Below, piece after piece: positions 1-9,108 of a stretch of DNA of 64,000 nucleotides (the stretch's first letter is position 1; each line of letters begins with the position of its first letter). Source of the DNA: Pseudomonas abyssi (GTDB taxonomy: Bacteria; Pseudomonadota; Gammaproteobacteria; Pseudomonadales; Pseudomonadaceae). Where the stretch lies: assembly GCF_002307495.1 (NCBI RefSeq), contig NZ_NTMR01000002.1:372001-436000 (forward strand), written 5' to 3'. Under the pieces are notes generated by a model, which saw only the letters and a program-made list of their open reading frames with translations, did no database searches and was not told the origin of the DNA. The translations under genes and the position numbers were made by a program.

Positions 1-1332
1 GTGGTCACCGGCCTGGCCTTGTTTTCGGTCGTCGCCGGCCTCGACAAGGGCGTCAAGAACCTCTCCATCGTCAACATGGTGCTGGCGGTGTCGCTGATGC
101 TGTTTGTGTTTCTGGTCGGCCCCTCGATCTTTATTCTCGAGGCCTTTTTGCAGAATACCGGCAGCTACCTGAACAACATTGTCGAGCGCACCTTCAACCT
201 GCAGGCCTACACCCATAGTGACTGGATCGGCAACTGGACCCTGTTCATCTTCGGCTGGACCATCGCCTGGGCTCCGTTTGTCGGGCTGTTCATTGCCAAG
301 ATCAGCCGGGGCCGCACCATTCGCCAGTTCGTTTTTGGCGTCATGCTGGTACCCACCATGTTCACCTTCCTGTGGTTCTCGGTGTTTGGCGACACTGCCC
401 TGCACCTGATCATGAACGAGGGTTATAGCGCGCTGATCAGCGAGGTTCAGGCAGACAAGGCGATCGCCCTGTTCAAACTGTTCGAGCACCTGCCGCTGAC
501 CTCGATCGTGTCGTTCATCACGGTAGTGCTGATCGTCACCTTCTTCGTGACCTCGTCCGACTCCGGGTCGCTGGTCATCGATTCACTGGCCTCCGGCGGG
601 GTCATGCAGACCCCGGTCTGGCAGCGCGCCTTCTGGGCCATTCTGGAAGGTGTGGTTGCGGCGGTGTTGTTGCTGGCCGGTGGCCTGAGCGCCCTGCAAA
701 CCATGACCATCGTTACAGCCCTGCCGTTTGCCATCATCATGATCATTGCCATGCTCGGTATGTGGCGGGCGCTGGTGATCGAAGGGCACCGCGATGTCAG
801 CCTGCTGCACCAGATGCAGGTCAGCCGCTACAGCGACAACAGCCTGACGACCAACTGGAAGAAACGCCTGGCCGGTATCGTCAACTTTCCTGACCGGGCA
901 GCGGTGGAAGGCTTTATCAACAAGACCGCCATGCCCGCCATGCAGCGCCTAAGCGATGCGCTGGTTGACCAGGGCTGGCCAACCAAGGCAGAGCGCGACC
1001 CGGAAAATGGTCGGGTGTATCTGGAGATACACAAGCCGGATCAGCTCGACTTCATCTACGAGGTGCGCCTGCGCGAGTACCTGCGCCCGGATTTTGCCTA
1101 CCCGGAAATGCGCCGCACCGACAACAACGAGCAGCAGCATTACTACCGCGCCGAGGTATTCCTGCGCCGCGGTGGCCAGACCTACGACGTCTATGGCTAC
1201 GACGAGCAGGAAATCATCGGCGACATCCTCGACCACTTCGAGAAGTATCTGCACTTCCTGCACATCTCGCCGGGTGTACTGCCCTGGAACATGACCGAGC
1301 ACGACGAAATGCTGCAATCACCCCCTGCCTGA
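1..1332 (+). CDS. betT: BCCT-family choline/betaine transporter BetT, C-terminal part (5' truncated by window edge)
   Basis: The reading frame is open from base 1, so the first GTG is probably internal and the N-terminal membrane helices lie outside the window. The visible 443 residues begin with VTGLALFSVVAGLDKG, a BetT-type stretch, followed by hydrophobic helices to about residue 260 and a soluble cytoplasmic tail of about 180 residues ending in PPA. BetT is a proton- or sodium-driven choline importer supplying glycine betaine synthesis for osmoprotection; the long hydrophilic C-terminal tail is the osmosensing region in family members. It is transcribed toward a shared bidirectional terminator. 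The family is clear; choline specificity is inferred from overall similarity to BetT. Confidence 0.9.
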   Translation: MVTGLALFSVVAGLDKGVKNLSIVNMVLAVSLMLFVFLVGPSIFILEAFLQNTGSYLNNIVERTFNLQAYTHSDWIGNWTLFIFGWTIAWAPFVGLFIAKISRGRTIRQFVFGVMLVPTMFTFLWFSVFGDTALHLIMNEGYSALISEVQADKAIALFKLFEHLPLTSIVSFITVVLIVTFFVTSSDSGSLVIDSLASGGVMQTPVWQRAFWAILEGVVAAVLLLAGGLSALQTMTIVTALPFAIIMIIAMLGMWRALVIEGHRDVSLLHQMQVSRYSDNSLTTNWKKRLAGIVNFPDRAAVEGFINKTAMPAMQRLSDALVDQGWPTKAERDPENGRVYLEIHKPDQLDFIYEVRLREYLRPDFAYPEMRRTDNNEQQHYYRAEVFLRRGGQTYDVYGYDEQEIIGDILDHFEKYLHFLHISPGVLPWNMTEHDEMLQSPPA

Positions 1333-1350
1333 ACTGTTGACGCCAGGCAC

Positions 1351-1386
1351 AAAAAAACCGACGCCCCAAGGACGTCGGTTTTTTTA
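1351..1386. terminator. Bidirectional Rho-independent terminator
   Basis: An A-run, the stem ACCGACG / CGTCGGT around a CCCCAAGGA core, and a run of seven or more T lie between the convergent betT and YajG-like genes. Because both flanks are A/T runs, it can terminate transcription in both directions. Confidence 0.85.
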
Positions 1387-1399
1387 TACCCGCAGCCCT

Positions 1400-1984
1400 T
1401 TACTGCTGCAGGATCTGAATGATCGCCGGGTCCTGAAACACGCGGGTCAGCGCATCACTCATGACATCGGTCACCAGCTGCGTGTTGGTCTGCTCGTTCG
1501 GGGCATAACCAAAACGCTGCTGCAGTGAGGAGCTGTAACGCCCCTGGTAGTTCTTGTTCATGTTGCGCGCCTGCGCCACGAAGGTTGCGCTGATATCGGC
1601 CTGGGTCACGTATACCGAACTCTTCGGCGACTGATAGCTCAGGTCAGACAGGTTCAGCGTCAGGCTGTTGGCATTCGGCGTGCCCTGCGGCACGACATTA
1701 AAGCCCAACTGGCGCAGCGCGTTCTCTACCTGCTGACGTACCGCCGGCAGGGTGCTGTCACTGATGGTGATATTGCTGGAGTCAGGGTAGATGCCGCCAC
1801 GGGTGCCCAGAATCTTGCTCTGGCGCGTGTCCTGCACCTGTACGGTCACCGGCTGCTGCTGGGCGACCGGATTGAGCGGCTTGTTGATCTGCGGTTGTAC
1901 TGTCAGTTGCTGCGGGCTGTGTGCGCAACCCACCAGGGCCGCCGTCAGCGCTGCCAGCAACAGCATGCCTGAACGCTTGAGCAT
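1400..1984 (-). CDS. YajG family outer-membrane lipoprotein
   Basis: 194 residues, close to the length of E. coli YajG. The N-terminus MLKRSGMLLLAALTAALVGC is a lipoprotein signal peptide with lipobox LVGC, so the mature protein should start at Cys20. The rest is a soluble periplasmic domain rich in Gln and Asn with no catalytic motif. YajG-type proteins are putative lipoproteins of unknown function. It converges with betT at the terminator and has its own upstream region of about 170 bp. Assignment is by overall resemblance; function is unknown. Confidence 0.75.
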   Translation of the reverse strand: MLKRSGMLLLAALTAALVGCAHSPQQLTVQPQINKPLNPVAQQQPVTVQVQDTRQSKILGTRGGIYPDSSNITISDSTLPAVRQQVENALRQLGFNVVPQGTPNANSLTLNLSDLSYQSPKSSVYVTQADISATFVAQARNMNKNYQGRYSSSLQQRFGYAPNEQTNTQLVTDVMSDALTRVFQDPAIIQILQQ

Positions 1985-2157
1985 AAGTAGCTTACTCCTG
2001 CCATCTATCGGAAAATCGGTTTGTCACCGGGCTGCTGCCGGTTTGGACAGGCGCAGCATACTCCGGTTCCGAGGCCGCCGACAGGGGGATGCGCTGTCAT
2101 CATCCTGCAATGCAGATAGGCCAAGCTGGCGCCCTGAATAACGACGGAGTCCGCCCC

Positions 2158-2373
2158 ATGCTTAACGCACTGTTCAAGCGTCGCCGCTGCTATGCACAAC
2201 TCAGCCCGCAGGGGCTGTGTCTTGCCCTGTGGGAGCTGAAGGAAGCTCCGCGCACCGGGCATTGGGTCGAGGTCAACGAGCTGGAGGCCCGTTGGATCGG
2301 CAAAGCACTGCCGAGCAGTGCTCGCGTGGCGCAGCCATCACGGCGCAACCACTGGCGCCTGCTGCCGGCCTGA
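2158..2373 (+). CDS. Small conserved hypothetical protein (71 aa)
   Basis: Start chosen at the ATG preceded by GGAG eight bases upstream. A longer upstream reading exists but lacks a ribosome site. The product begins MLNALFKRRRCYAQLS and is basic and Trp-containing, with no signal peptide or membrane segment. No family is recognised. It converges with the PA4642-family gene only 18 bp downstream, across a GC-rich GCCGGC dyad without a T-run. Confidence 0.5.
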   Translation: MLNALFKRRRCYAQLSPQGLCLALWELKEAPRTGHWVEVNELEARWIGKALPSSARVAQPSRRNHWRLLPA

Positions 2374-2391
2374 GCCGGCGGCGAGGCACTG

Positions 2392-2685
2392 TCAACGCGC
2401 GCCGGCCGCTTCCAGCACGGCAACGTAGTCTTCGCCCTGCGCGTGTTCGCGCACGGTCTCGGCGAAGGTGCGACCTTCACCGTTCACGGCGTTCAGGTCA
2501 AAGCCTTCGGCCTTGAACATCACCAGAAAACGCTCGAAATCCTCGACGCGCAGCCCACGGTAGGCGCGGACCAGCAGGTGATAGTCGGCTGATTCTTCAC
2601 TGCTATAAGGACGCGCGTTGAGAAACACCGCGACCTGCTCATCGGTCATCGGCTCGCCGATCACCTTTTCTTTGTCTTTACGCAT
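2392..2685 (-). CDS. PA4642 family protein
   Basis: 97 residues, acidic and soluble, beginning MRKDKEKVIGEPMTDEQVAV with a purine-rich ribosome site (GAGGAAG) just upstream. It resembles a small conserved Pseudomonas family named after P. aeruginosa PA4642, found close to hpt-upp-uraA as here. The C-terminal half (DLNAVNGEGRTFAETVREHA) looks ankyrin-like, as in short proteins that extend a single repeat, but this is only a resemblance. Function unknown. Confidence 0.65.
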   Translation of the reverse strand: MRKDKEKVIGEPMTDEQVAVFLNARPYSSEESADYHLLVRAYRGLRVEDFERFLVMFKAEGFDLNAVNGEGRTFAETVREHAQGEDYVAVLEAAGAR

Positions 2686-2744
2686 GTTGCTTCCTCACTG
2701 GCTCAGGGTCGGCATTGTAACCATCCGCCGACGCGGCCACCAGT

Positions 2745-3227
2745 TCAGCGGCCACCGGACTGCGGCGCCGAATGCACATCGGCCCAGATCAGGCCATTGC
2801 CGTAAAAGCGTCCCTGGACATAATCGGCGCCGGGCGCATCAAGCTGCTGCCGGATAATCGGCAGAAAGCTCAGCGGATAGGTGATCACCAATGTATGGGC
2901 GCCATCCTCCAGCCGCGCCGCGCGACGACCACCTTCGCCCTCGACAAAGTGCAGTCGCGCACGCTCAACCGGGCTGCCCGGCAGCAGCGAGCGCCCTTCC
3001 AGCAGCAGCCAGATGCCGGCTTCCGCCTGGTTGGGACGCCCGCCGGGGCGCAGCTCGCTGCCAACGGTCAGACTGTAGCGCTGCACTTCAAACAGCACCT
3101 GCTCGGGCTTGTCCTGCCGTTGCCCGAAGGGATCAGCCGGCAGGTATTCGTCGTGCGGCAGGCTGACCTGCGCCGCCAGCAGCGGCGCCAACAGGCTCAA
3201 GCCCGCCCCCAGCAACCAGGCGCGCAT
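2745..3227 (-). CDS. Hypothetical periplasmic protein downstream of hpt
   Basis: 160 residues. The N-terminus MRAWLLGAGLSLLAPLLAAQ is a cleavable signal peptide with no lipobox Cys. The mature part has no recognised domain; alternating hydrophobic residues suggest beta structure (VLFEVQRYSLTV, GIWLLLEGRSLLPG). The gene starts only 3 bp after the hpt stop codon, so it is very likely co-transcribed with hpt. A similar secreted protein sits beside hpt in other pseudomonads as far as I recall. Function unknown. Confidence 0.6.
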   Translation of the reverse strand: MRAWLLGAGLSLLAPLLAAQVSLPHDEYLPADPFGQRQDKPEQVLFEVQRYSLTVGSELRPGGRPNQAEAGIWLLLEGRSLLPGSPVERARLHFVEGEGGRRAARLEDGAHTLVITYPLSFLPIIRQQLDAPGADYVQGRFYGNGLIWADVHSAPQSGGR

Positions 3228-3230
3228 CGT

Positions 3231-3788
3231 TTAGTGGCCCTTGAGGGCAAAGATACCGGCGGCGTTGCGCCAGTAGCCCTTGTAATCGAGCCCGTAACCG
3301 AAGATGTAGCGATCCTCGACATCCAGACCGGTAAAGTCGGCACGCATGCCGGGATAGGCCTTGCGATCATGCTGCTTGTCCAGCAGGACCGCGGTGTAGA
3401 CGTGCTCGGCGCCGGCATCACGGCAATACTCGACGATCGCGGCCAGGGTGTGCCCCTCATCCAGGATGTCGTCGATGATCAGCACGCTGCGGCCCGCCAG
3501 CGAGTGCTCGGCGCGCGCCTTCCAGAACAGCTCGCCACCGGACAGCTTGTTGCGGTAGCGCGTGGCGTGCAGATAGCCCACTTCCATCGGGAAAGGCAGT
3601 TTGGGCAGCAACTTGCCACTGATGATCAGGCCGCCGTTCATCACGCTGTAGACAATCGGGTTGCTGTCACTCAGCCGCGTGTTGATGTCATCGGCCATGC
3701 GCTGCAGCGCTGCCTCGACGTCTGCCTCGGTAAAGAGACAATCCGCCTCCGCCATCACTTCTTTAATATGCTGCAGCTCTACCGCCAT
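3231..3788 (-). CDS. hpt: Hypoxanthine-guanine phosphoribosyltransferase
   Basis: 185 residues from the ATG preceded by GGAGG. A longer upstream frame in the promoter region was rejected because it lacks a ribosome site and overlaps the -10 box. The PRPP-binding signature VLIIDDILDEGHTL is intact. The enzyme converts hypoxanthine or guanine with PRPP to IMP or GMP in cytoplasmic purine salvage. It diverges from upp, so purine and pyrimidine salvage share a 170-bp intergenic region. The sequence looks complete and ordinary. Confidence 0.93.
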   Translation of the reverse strand: MAVELQHIKEVMAEADCLFTEADVEAALQRMADDINTRLSDSNPIVYSVMNGGLIISGKLLPKLPFPMEVGYLHATRYRNKLSGGELFWKARAEHSLAGRSVLIIDDILDEGHTLAAIVEYCRDAGAEHVYTAVLLDKQHDRKAYPGMRADFTGLDVEDRYIFGYGLDYKGYWRNAAGIFALKGH

Positions 3789-3851
3789 GACTGACCTCCG
3801 CTGGTGCCGGAAAAAAGGGGCGAAAAATACCCATGTCGCCGCGAAAGCACA

Positions 3852-3880
3852 AGTATAGGTAAGTTCTGCCCAGTTCCACA
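3852..3880 (-). promoter_or_regulatory. Candidate sigma70 promoter for hpt
   Basis: On the minus strand TGTGGA (3875-3880) and TATACT (3852-3857) are 17 bp apart, upstream of the hpt start. The -10 matches the consensus well; the -35 is weak. Confidence 0.45.
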
Positions 3881-3897
3881 CATGCTCTGACAGCATG

Positions 3898-3926
3898 TTG
3901 ACCCGGCTCAGGCTGTGCCATAATTG
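3898..3926 (+). promoter_or_regulatory. Candidate sigma70 promoter for upp-uraA
   Basis: TTGACC (3898-3903) and TAATTG (3921-3926) are separated by 17 bp, placing transcription start about 25 bases before the upp ATG. Both hexamers are close to consensus. The leader is too short for a long attenuator. Confidence 0.6.
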
Positions 3927-3958
3927 CCGCGCCCTTCTTGCAACAGAGTAACTGTCCG

Positions 3959-4600
3959 ATGAACGTCAAAGAAATCCGCCACCCCCTGATCCGACACAAG
4001 CTGGGGCTGATGCGCCGCAACGACATCAGCACCAAGAACTTTCGCGAACTGGCCCAGGAAGTTGCCGCCCTGCTGACCTACGAGGCGACGCAGGACATGG
4101 CGGTGGAAGCCCATACCATCAAAGGCTGGTGCGGCGACGTGCAAGTCGAGAAACTCAGCGGCAAGAAAGTTACCGTGGTGCCCATCCTGCGTGCGGGTCT
4201 GGGCATGCTTGATGGCGTCCTCAGTCTGGTACCGAGTGCCAAGGTCAGCGTCATTGGTCTGGCCCGCAACGAGGAAACCCTGGAAGCGGACACCTATCTG
4301 GAAAAGCTGGTCGGCGAACTGAACCAGCGTATGGCCCTGATCATCGACCCGATGCTCGCCACCGGCGGCTCCATGGTCGCCACCATCGACATGCTGAAAA
4401 AAGCGGGTGCCCGCGAGATTCGCGCGCTGGTGCTGGTGGCCGCGCCCGAGGGCATCAAACGCGTCAACGATGCCCACCCCGACGTGCAGATCTACACCGC
4501 CTCGGTTGACCAGCGCCTGAACGAACAAGGCTACATCATCCCGGGCCTGGGCGACGCCGGTGACAAGATTTTCGGCACCAAGCAGAAGGATATTGTCTGA
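3959..4600 (+). CDS. upp: Uracil phosphoribosyltransferase
   Basis: 213 residues from ATG ([19 protein letters not shown]), close to the family length. The PRPP loop region [21 protein letters not shown] is present, as is the C-terminal uracil-binding stretch [11 protein letters not shown]. It makes UMP from uracil and PRPP. Its TGA overlaps the uraA start (TGATG), so translation is coupled with the uracil permease and uptake is linked to phosphoribosylation. Confidence 0.95.
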   Translation: MNVKEIRHPLIRHKLGLMRRNDISTKNFRELAQEVAALLTYEATQDMAVEAHTIKGWCGDVQVEKLSGKKVTVVPILRAGLGMLDGVLSLVPSAKVSVIGLARNEETLEADTYLEKLVGELNQRMALIIDPMLATGGSMVATIDMLKKAGAREIRALVLVAAPEGIKRVNDAHPDVQIYTASVDQRLNEQGYIIPGLGDAGDKIFGTKQKDIV

Positions 4601-5850
4601 TGGAAGGCGTCCAGACCCACGGCTGGCGCACCGCGCTGGCCGGCTCACAGATGCTGTTTGTGGCCTTTGGCGCACTGGTGCTGATGCCGCTGATTACCGG
4701 CATGAACCCGAGCGTGGCGTTGTTCACCGCCGGTATTGGCACCCTCTTGTTCCAGTTCACTACCCGCCGTCAGATCCCGATCTTTCTGGCCTCAAGTTTC
4801 GCCTTTATCGCACCGATCATGTACAGCAACCAGACCTGGGGCCTGCCGGCCACGCTGGGCGGCCTGGTTGCCGCCGGGGTCATGTATATCCTGCTCAGCC
4901 TGATCATCCGCTGGCGTGGGCCGGGCTTTATCCAGCGCCTGCTGCCGCCGGTAGTGGTCGGCCCGGTGATCATGGTCATTGGCCTGGGCCTGGCCTCCAC
5001 CGCCGTCAACATGGCGATGGGCAAGTCCGGCGACGGCAGCCAGCAACTGGTGGACTACAACACCGCGATTCTGATTGCTGCAGCGTCGCTGACCACCACT
5101 ATTGTGGTCGCGGTCTTTGCCAAGGGGCTGTTCCGTCTGGTGCCGATTCTGGCCGGCGTCCTGGTGGGTTATGTGCTGTCCTGGCTGCTGGGTGTGGTCG
5201 ACTTCAGTCAGGTGGCTGAATCCCCCTGGCTGGCAGTGCCGGCCTTTGTTGCGCCGGAGTTCCAGCTGGCAGCGATTCTGTTCATGATTCCGGTCGCCAT
5301 TGCGCCGGCCATCGAACACATTGGCGACGTGCTGGCCATTGGGGGCGTCACCGGCAAGAACTACCTGGAAAAGCCCGGCCTGCAGAACACCCTGCTGGGT
5401 GACGGCATCGCCACCTCGGCGGCAGCCTTCCTGGGCGGCCCGCCCAACACCACTTACTCGGAAGTCACCGGCGCCGTCATGCTGACGCGCAACTTCAACC
5501 CCAATGTGATGATCTGGGCGGCCGTGTTTGCCATCGGCCTGGCCTTTGTCGACAAGTTCGGTGCAGTGCTGCTGGGTATGCCGGTACCGGTCATGGGTGG
5601 CATTCTTTGCCTGCTGTTCGGTTCAATCGCCGTGGTGGGTCTGAATACCCTGGTACGCAATCAGGTAGATCTGGCGCAGGCGCGCAATCTCTGCATCGTC
5701 TCGGTGACCCTGGTATTTGGCATCGGCGGCATGGTGATCGGCAATGACAGCTTCAGCCTGCAGGGCATCAGCCTGTGTGGCGTGGTCGCCATTGTCCTCA
5801 ACCTGATCCTGCCCAAAGGCGAAGACGAGAACGTCTTGCCCCATCAGTAA
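4600..5850 (+). CDS. uraA: Uracil permease, NCS2 family
   Basis: 416 residues with about 12-14 hydrophobic segments. The NCS2 core is visible: AIAPAIEHIGDVLAIGG with the conserved Glu and His, then GDGIATSAAAFLGGPPNTTY and SEVTGAVMLTRNF. UraA imports uracil with protons across the inner membrane. The start overlaps the upp stop. It converges with pilE, leaving only 7 bp between stops and no evident terminator. The coupling with upp supports uracil rather than xanthine as substrate. Confidence 0.92.
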   Translation: MEGVQTHGWRTALAGSQMLFVAFGALVLMPLITGMNPSVALFTAGIGTLLFQFTTRRQIPIFLASSFAFIAPIMYSNQTWGLPATLGGLVAAGVMYILLSLIIRWRGPGFIQRLLPPVVVGPVIMVIGLGLASTAVNMAMGKSGDGSQQLVDYNTAILIAAASLTTTIVVAVFAKGLFRLVPILAGVLVGYVLSWLLGVVDFSQVAESPWLAVPAFVAPEFQLAAILFMIPVAIAPAIEHIGDVLAIGGVTGKNYLEKPGLQNTLLGDGIATSAAAFLGGPPNTTYSEVTGAVMLTRNFNPNVMIWAAVFAIGLAFVDKFGAVLLGMPVPVMGGILCLLFGSIAVVGLNTLVRNQVDLAQARNLCIVSVTLVFGIGGMVIGNDSFSLQGISLCGVVAIVLNLILPKGEDENVLPHQ

Positions 5851-5857
5851 TGTCGGC

Positions 5858-6256
5858 TCAGCGCCGCCAGCAGCGCGCGTCTGCTGGCGTGCGCTGTCCA
5901 AGCTGGTTAAGCGTCAGTTCAGCACACACATCGCCGTCCATCAGTCCGCCGCTCACCGCCTGGGCACGCAGTACAAAGCGCTCCCGATCTCGCTCCGCGC
6001 TCACCCGATAGACCGCCGTGCCCTGCGCCGGACTCTGCAGCCACAACCCCTCGACCGTGCCCTCGTCATAGCGGCCAGTGCTGGCATAGTGGTGCTCCAG
6101 ACGCTGGGCATTATCCAGTACCAAGCCACTGACCTCAGCCCGTTGCCCCTTGCGTACATGCTCCTGATAGCCGGGATAGGCAATGGCCGCCAGCAGGCCA
6201 ACGATCGCAACCACCACCATCAGCTCCAGCAGGGTAAAGCCGCACGCGCGCTTCAT
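5858..6256 (-). CDS. pilE: Type IV pilus minor pilin PilE
   Basis: 132 residues with a short basic leader and the prepilin site MKRACG|FTLLELMVVVAIVGLL: cleavage by PilD is expected before Phe, and Glu+5 is present. The C-terminal Cys pair (DVCAEL ... ARCW) would close the D-loop. Its ATG overlaps the pilY1 TGA, and it is the last gene of the minor pilin operon. Minor pilins prime assembly of the pilus tip in the inner membrane. Shape, position and Cys pattern fit PilE well. Confidence 0.85.
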   Translation of the reverse strand: MKRACGFTLLELMVVVAIVGLLAAIAYPGYQEHVRKGQRAEVSGLVLDNAQRLEHHYASTGRYDEGTVEGLWLQSPAQGTAVYRVSAERDRERFVLRAQAVSGGLMDGDVCAELTLNQLGQRTPADARCWRR

Positions 6257-9108
6257 CGCAATTGCCGCCAGTGAATCCGCGCAAATACGCAGCGCCCACC
6301 ACCAGCCAGCAGCGCGCTGCCTTCACTGCCCTGCAGCAGGTAGTGCTCGCTCTCGCAGCCGGGAAGCGTCACTTCCGGGTCTGCCTCCGCGCGCAATACC
6401 TGCGGCAGACTGGGCAGGCCGATATCCAGCTCAATACCGATCACGCCGATATCTGCCTCGGTCACCTGCAGATCGGCATTGCCGTCCAGGCTCGCGAAGG
6501 GCGGCGCCAGGCCGGTATCCAACGCCAGCGATATCAGCCAGCCACTGCTCTGATGGCGACACAGATCTGCGGCACTGCGGCGCGGAATCAGCGTGCTGAA
6601 CAGGACCCGGCTACCCACGACCGTAGCCGCCTCGACCACTCGTTCGGCGCTGACCGAATGCACCGGCAGCGGCACATACCAGCCCGCCTGCTGCTGCCAG
6701 TCCAGCGCGGCGCCCTGCACCTGCCGGGTGCTGGCGGTATCACCTGGTTGCAGCTGACGCTGCGTCAGATCCGCCACGCTCAAGGTGCGTCCCGAGGGCG
6801 CCAACCGCAGCGCATAGAATGCCTGTTGCTCTCGACTTTGCGCATCGCCATCGGCCAGCAGGCGACCACTGCCAAACAGCAGCAGTGGCGCCTTGGCTTG
6901 CGCGCCGAGATGCAGCACCGGAGCGGCCGTCAGCGGTTGACCGGGCGGCGCCACAAACAACGGACTGCTGCGGTTGATCACCTGCCAGTGCTGCGGGTCG
7001 TCTGCGCTCAGATCAAAGCCCCACAGCTGTCCATGCAGATCACCCGCATAGGCTGCCACGACGTTTGCGCCGGCGTCACGCTGCAGGGTCAATGCCGACA
7101 ATCCGTTGCCCTCAGATGTGCCCGCCCTGGACGGCAGGTCCAGTTGTCTGAGCAGTTCGCCGCTTTCCGCATCCAGCACAAGCAGGCTGGCTACGCCCGT
7201 AGCACTGCCGTAGCCGTTGCCCGTAATCAGCAGCGCCCGCCCGGCCTTGTTAAACACCTGCGGGGCGGCGTACAGGTGGCCGAGCGCCTGCCAACCCGGC
7301 TGCCCTGCATCTACCTCCCACAACGCTCCCAAGGCATTGGCGGCGTCGCGCTGGTCATATAGCCGCACGGCAAACAGCCCCTTGCCGCCGGCGCCCAGGC
7401 CCGCCGCTGCCAAGGTACTCCAACCAGCTGACAGGCGAGCATCAGCCAGCGCTATCTGGCCATCAACTCCGGAGTAATGCCCGTAACCTGCGCCGTAGGC
7501 CGGAGCTGCCCAGTGCTGCAGATTGCCCTGCAAGGCAGCAGGCAGATAGGCGTACCGATGCAGGCCGCCCGCCTCGAATACGTGCAGCAAACCGTCATTG
7601 GCGCCCACCAGCAAGAGGTCACCCATGGCGCTGCGCTGCTGCAGATAGGTCTGGTAGGCCGCCTCCTGGCTGGTCTGCAAGGGCGCCCCGGCCATCAAAA
7701 GCCGAGGCGCGCTGCGCACGCTATCCCCCAACAGCCGGGCGCGTTCGCGCAGCCACGGTACCGGCACACCGCGGGCCCAGTCGAGCAACTGTTGCCCGGC
7801 ATCGGCACCATGCAAGCCGAGCCCGGCGGCCATCGCCTGCAGCTGCTGTTGCTGGACGGCCGCCAGGGCGCCAAATCCGGCGCCGCGCAGGGTCACCGGG
7901 CCTGCTGGCTGCAGGGCATCGGCGTGGCGCCAGCTCTGGTATCGGCCGCGCAGCCCGCCGGGTACAAACTGGCTGTCGCTACGCCAGATCACGCCCTGCT
8001 CTGCTCCGCCGCTGTCCAGCGCCAGCAGCTCCAGCTCGCCGCTCCAGTCTCGGGCATGATAGTGCAAGCGGACACGCAAGCGGCCAGCGCTCAACGTCTG
8101 GCCATCAAGGGTTGCTGCCGATACGTAACCGCTGTGCGCTCCCACCTCCCCCACAAGCTGGCTCAGCGCAGCGGACAACCCGCTGGCGTCGGCGACGCTC
8201 AGGTAGCGCCCACCTCCGGCTTGCGCAGCGGCAAGCAAACGCGGGTCATCAACGGCAAATCCGAGGGTGTAGCTACGCAGGTTTTGCGGCGGATAGGCCG
8301 GATCGTCCCAACTTTGGCCCGCTGCGTCGGCGCCGCCCTGGCGCAGATCGAGCGCGCGGGCGAAGGCCGCCATATCGTCCAGATAAAAGGTACTGCCCGG
8401 GTCCTGCAGGCTGGCGCCGGTCGCATCATCAGCGGTGTCGCCATCCCAGTCTGGCAGGTGCCAGTTGCCCGGCAGGTGGGGGTTCCGGCCAGCCGGCTCC
8501 TGCTGGGCCGAGACCGGAAAGGTGCTGTCATGGGTTGGCAGCCCGTCAGTCAGCACAACCGCAGCGCTGGCCTGACAACGCCACTGCAGCGGGCTCTGGT
8601 AGCGCGGTATGGCGGGGTCGTAGAAGGAAGTCATGCCGCGCAGGTAGCGGCTGATCTCATAGTGGGTTTCCGCTAGCGGTGTCCAGGTATACAGGTCCGG
8701 ATTACTGCCCGCTGCGGGGTTCAGGCTGGTAATGGCCTGCTCCAGCCGCTGCAGATGCTGCCGCCCGGCGGTGTCATCGCCAATCCCGTCGACGGGCACC
8801 AGCAAGCGCCCGCCGGCCGTGTCACGCTGCGCGCCCGTCCCCGACGCCGGGTTAAAAGCAAACAGGCCAAAACGCAGGTCGCGATGCTGGCGCAGCAGCT
8901 GGCTGGCAGCCTCCTGCATCACCGCCAGACGGGTACGCCCGCCTGTACTGTTCAGCACCATGCTCGAGGAGTTATCCAGCAGCAGGACCACGTTAGCGGG
9001 GGCGGCGCTACGCGTGCTCACCGGACCGCTGATCGGCTGAAACGCCAGTGCTGCAGTCGGCACTGCACTCAGCAGCAAGGTTGCCAGCTTACTGATAGGC
9101 CAGTGCAT
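6253..9108 (-). CDS. pilY1: Type IV pilus tip adhesin and assembly factor PilY1
   Basis: 951 residues from the ATG at 9108, chosen because it is followed by a signal peptide (MHWPISKLATLLLSAVPTAALA). The frame stays open upstream through pilX but that part is unlikely to be coding. A von Willebrand A domain with MIDAS DNSSS (Asp45) comes first; the C-terminal half is a PilY1 beta-propeller (VGANDGLLHVFEA). An EF-hand-like calcium loop, DGNADLQVTEAD, lies at about 875-886. It is shorter than P. aeruginosa PilY1 (about 1160 aa), mainly in the N-terminal half. It promotes pilus extension and surface attachment. It overlaps pilX by 20 bp and couples to pilE. Confidence 0.88.
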   Translation of the reverse strand: MHWPISKLATLLLSAVPTAALAFQPISGPVSTRSAAPANVVLLLDNSSSMVLNSTGGRTRLAVMQEAASQLLRQHRDLRFGLFAFNPASGTGAQRDTAGGRLLVPVDGIGDDTAGRQHLQRLEQAITSLNPAAGSNPDLYTWTPLAETHYEISRYLRGMTSFYDPAIPRYQSPLQWRCQASAAVVLTDGLPTHDSTFPVSAQQEPAGRNPHLPGNWHLPDWDGDTADDATGASLQDPGSTFYLDDMAAFARALDLRQGGADAAGQSWDDPAYPPQNLRSYTLGFAVDDPRLLAAAQAGGGRYLSVADASGLSAALSQLVGEVGAHSGYVSAATLDGQTLSAGRLRVRLHYHARDWSGELELLALDSGGAEQGVIWRSDSQFVPGGLRGRYQSWRHADALQPAGPVTLRGAGFGALAAVQQQQLQAMAAGLGLHGADAGQQLLDWARGVPVPWLRERARLLGDSVRSAPRLLMAGAPLQTSQEAAYQTYLQQRSAMGDLLLVGANDGLLHVFEAGGLHRYAYLPAALQGNLQHWAAPAYGAGYGHYSGVDGQIALADARLSAGWSTLAAAGLGAGGKGLFAVRLYDQRDAANALGALWEVDAGQPGWQALGHLYAAPQVFNKAGRALLITGNGYGSATGVASLLVLDAESGELLRQLDLPSRAGTSEGNGLSALTLQRDAGANVVAAYAGDLHGQLWGFDLSADDPQHWQVINRSSPLFVAPPGQPLTAAPVLHLGAQAKAPLLLFGSGRLLADGDAQSREQQAFYALRLAPSGRTLSVADLTQRQLQPGDTASTRQVQGAALDWQQQAGWYVPLPVHSVSAERVVEAATVVGSRVLFSTLIPRRSAADLCRHQSSGWLISLALDTGLAPPFASLDGNADLQVTEADIGVIGIELDIGLPSLPQVLRAEADPEVTLPGCESEHYLLQGSEGSALLAGGGRCVFARIHWRQLR

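Noticed and set aside
3231-3896. N-terminally extended hpt (36 extra codons)
   Set aside because: The extension covers the proposed promoter and has no ribosome site, while ATG 3788 has GGAGG and gives the family length.
6262-8676. Long plus-strand open frames (366 and 399 codons) opposite pilY1
   Set aside because: They are antisense shadows of a GC-rich gene; the minus-strand frame has a signal peptide, VWA and propeller motifs, and fits the pilus operon.
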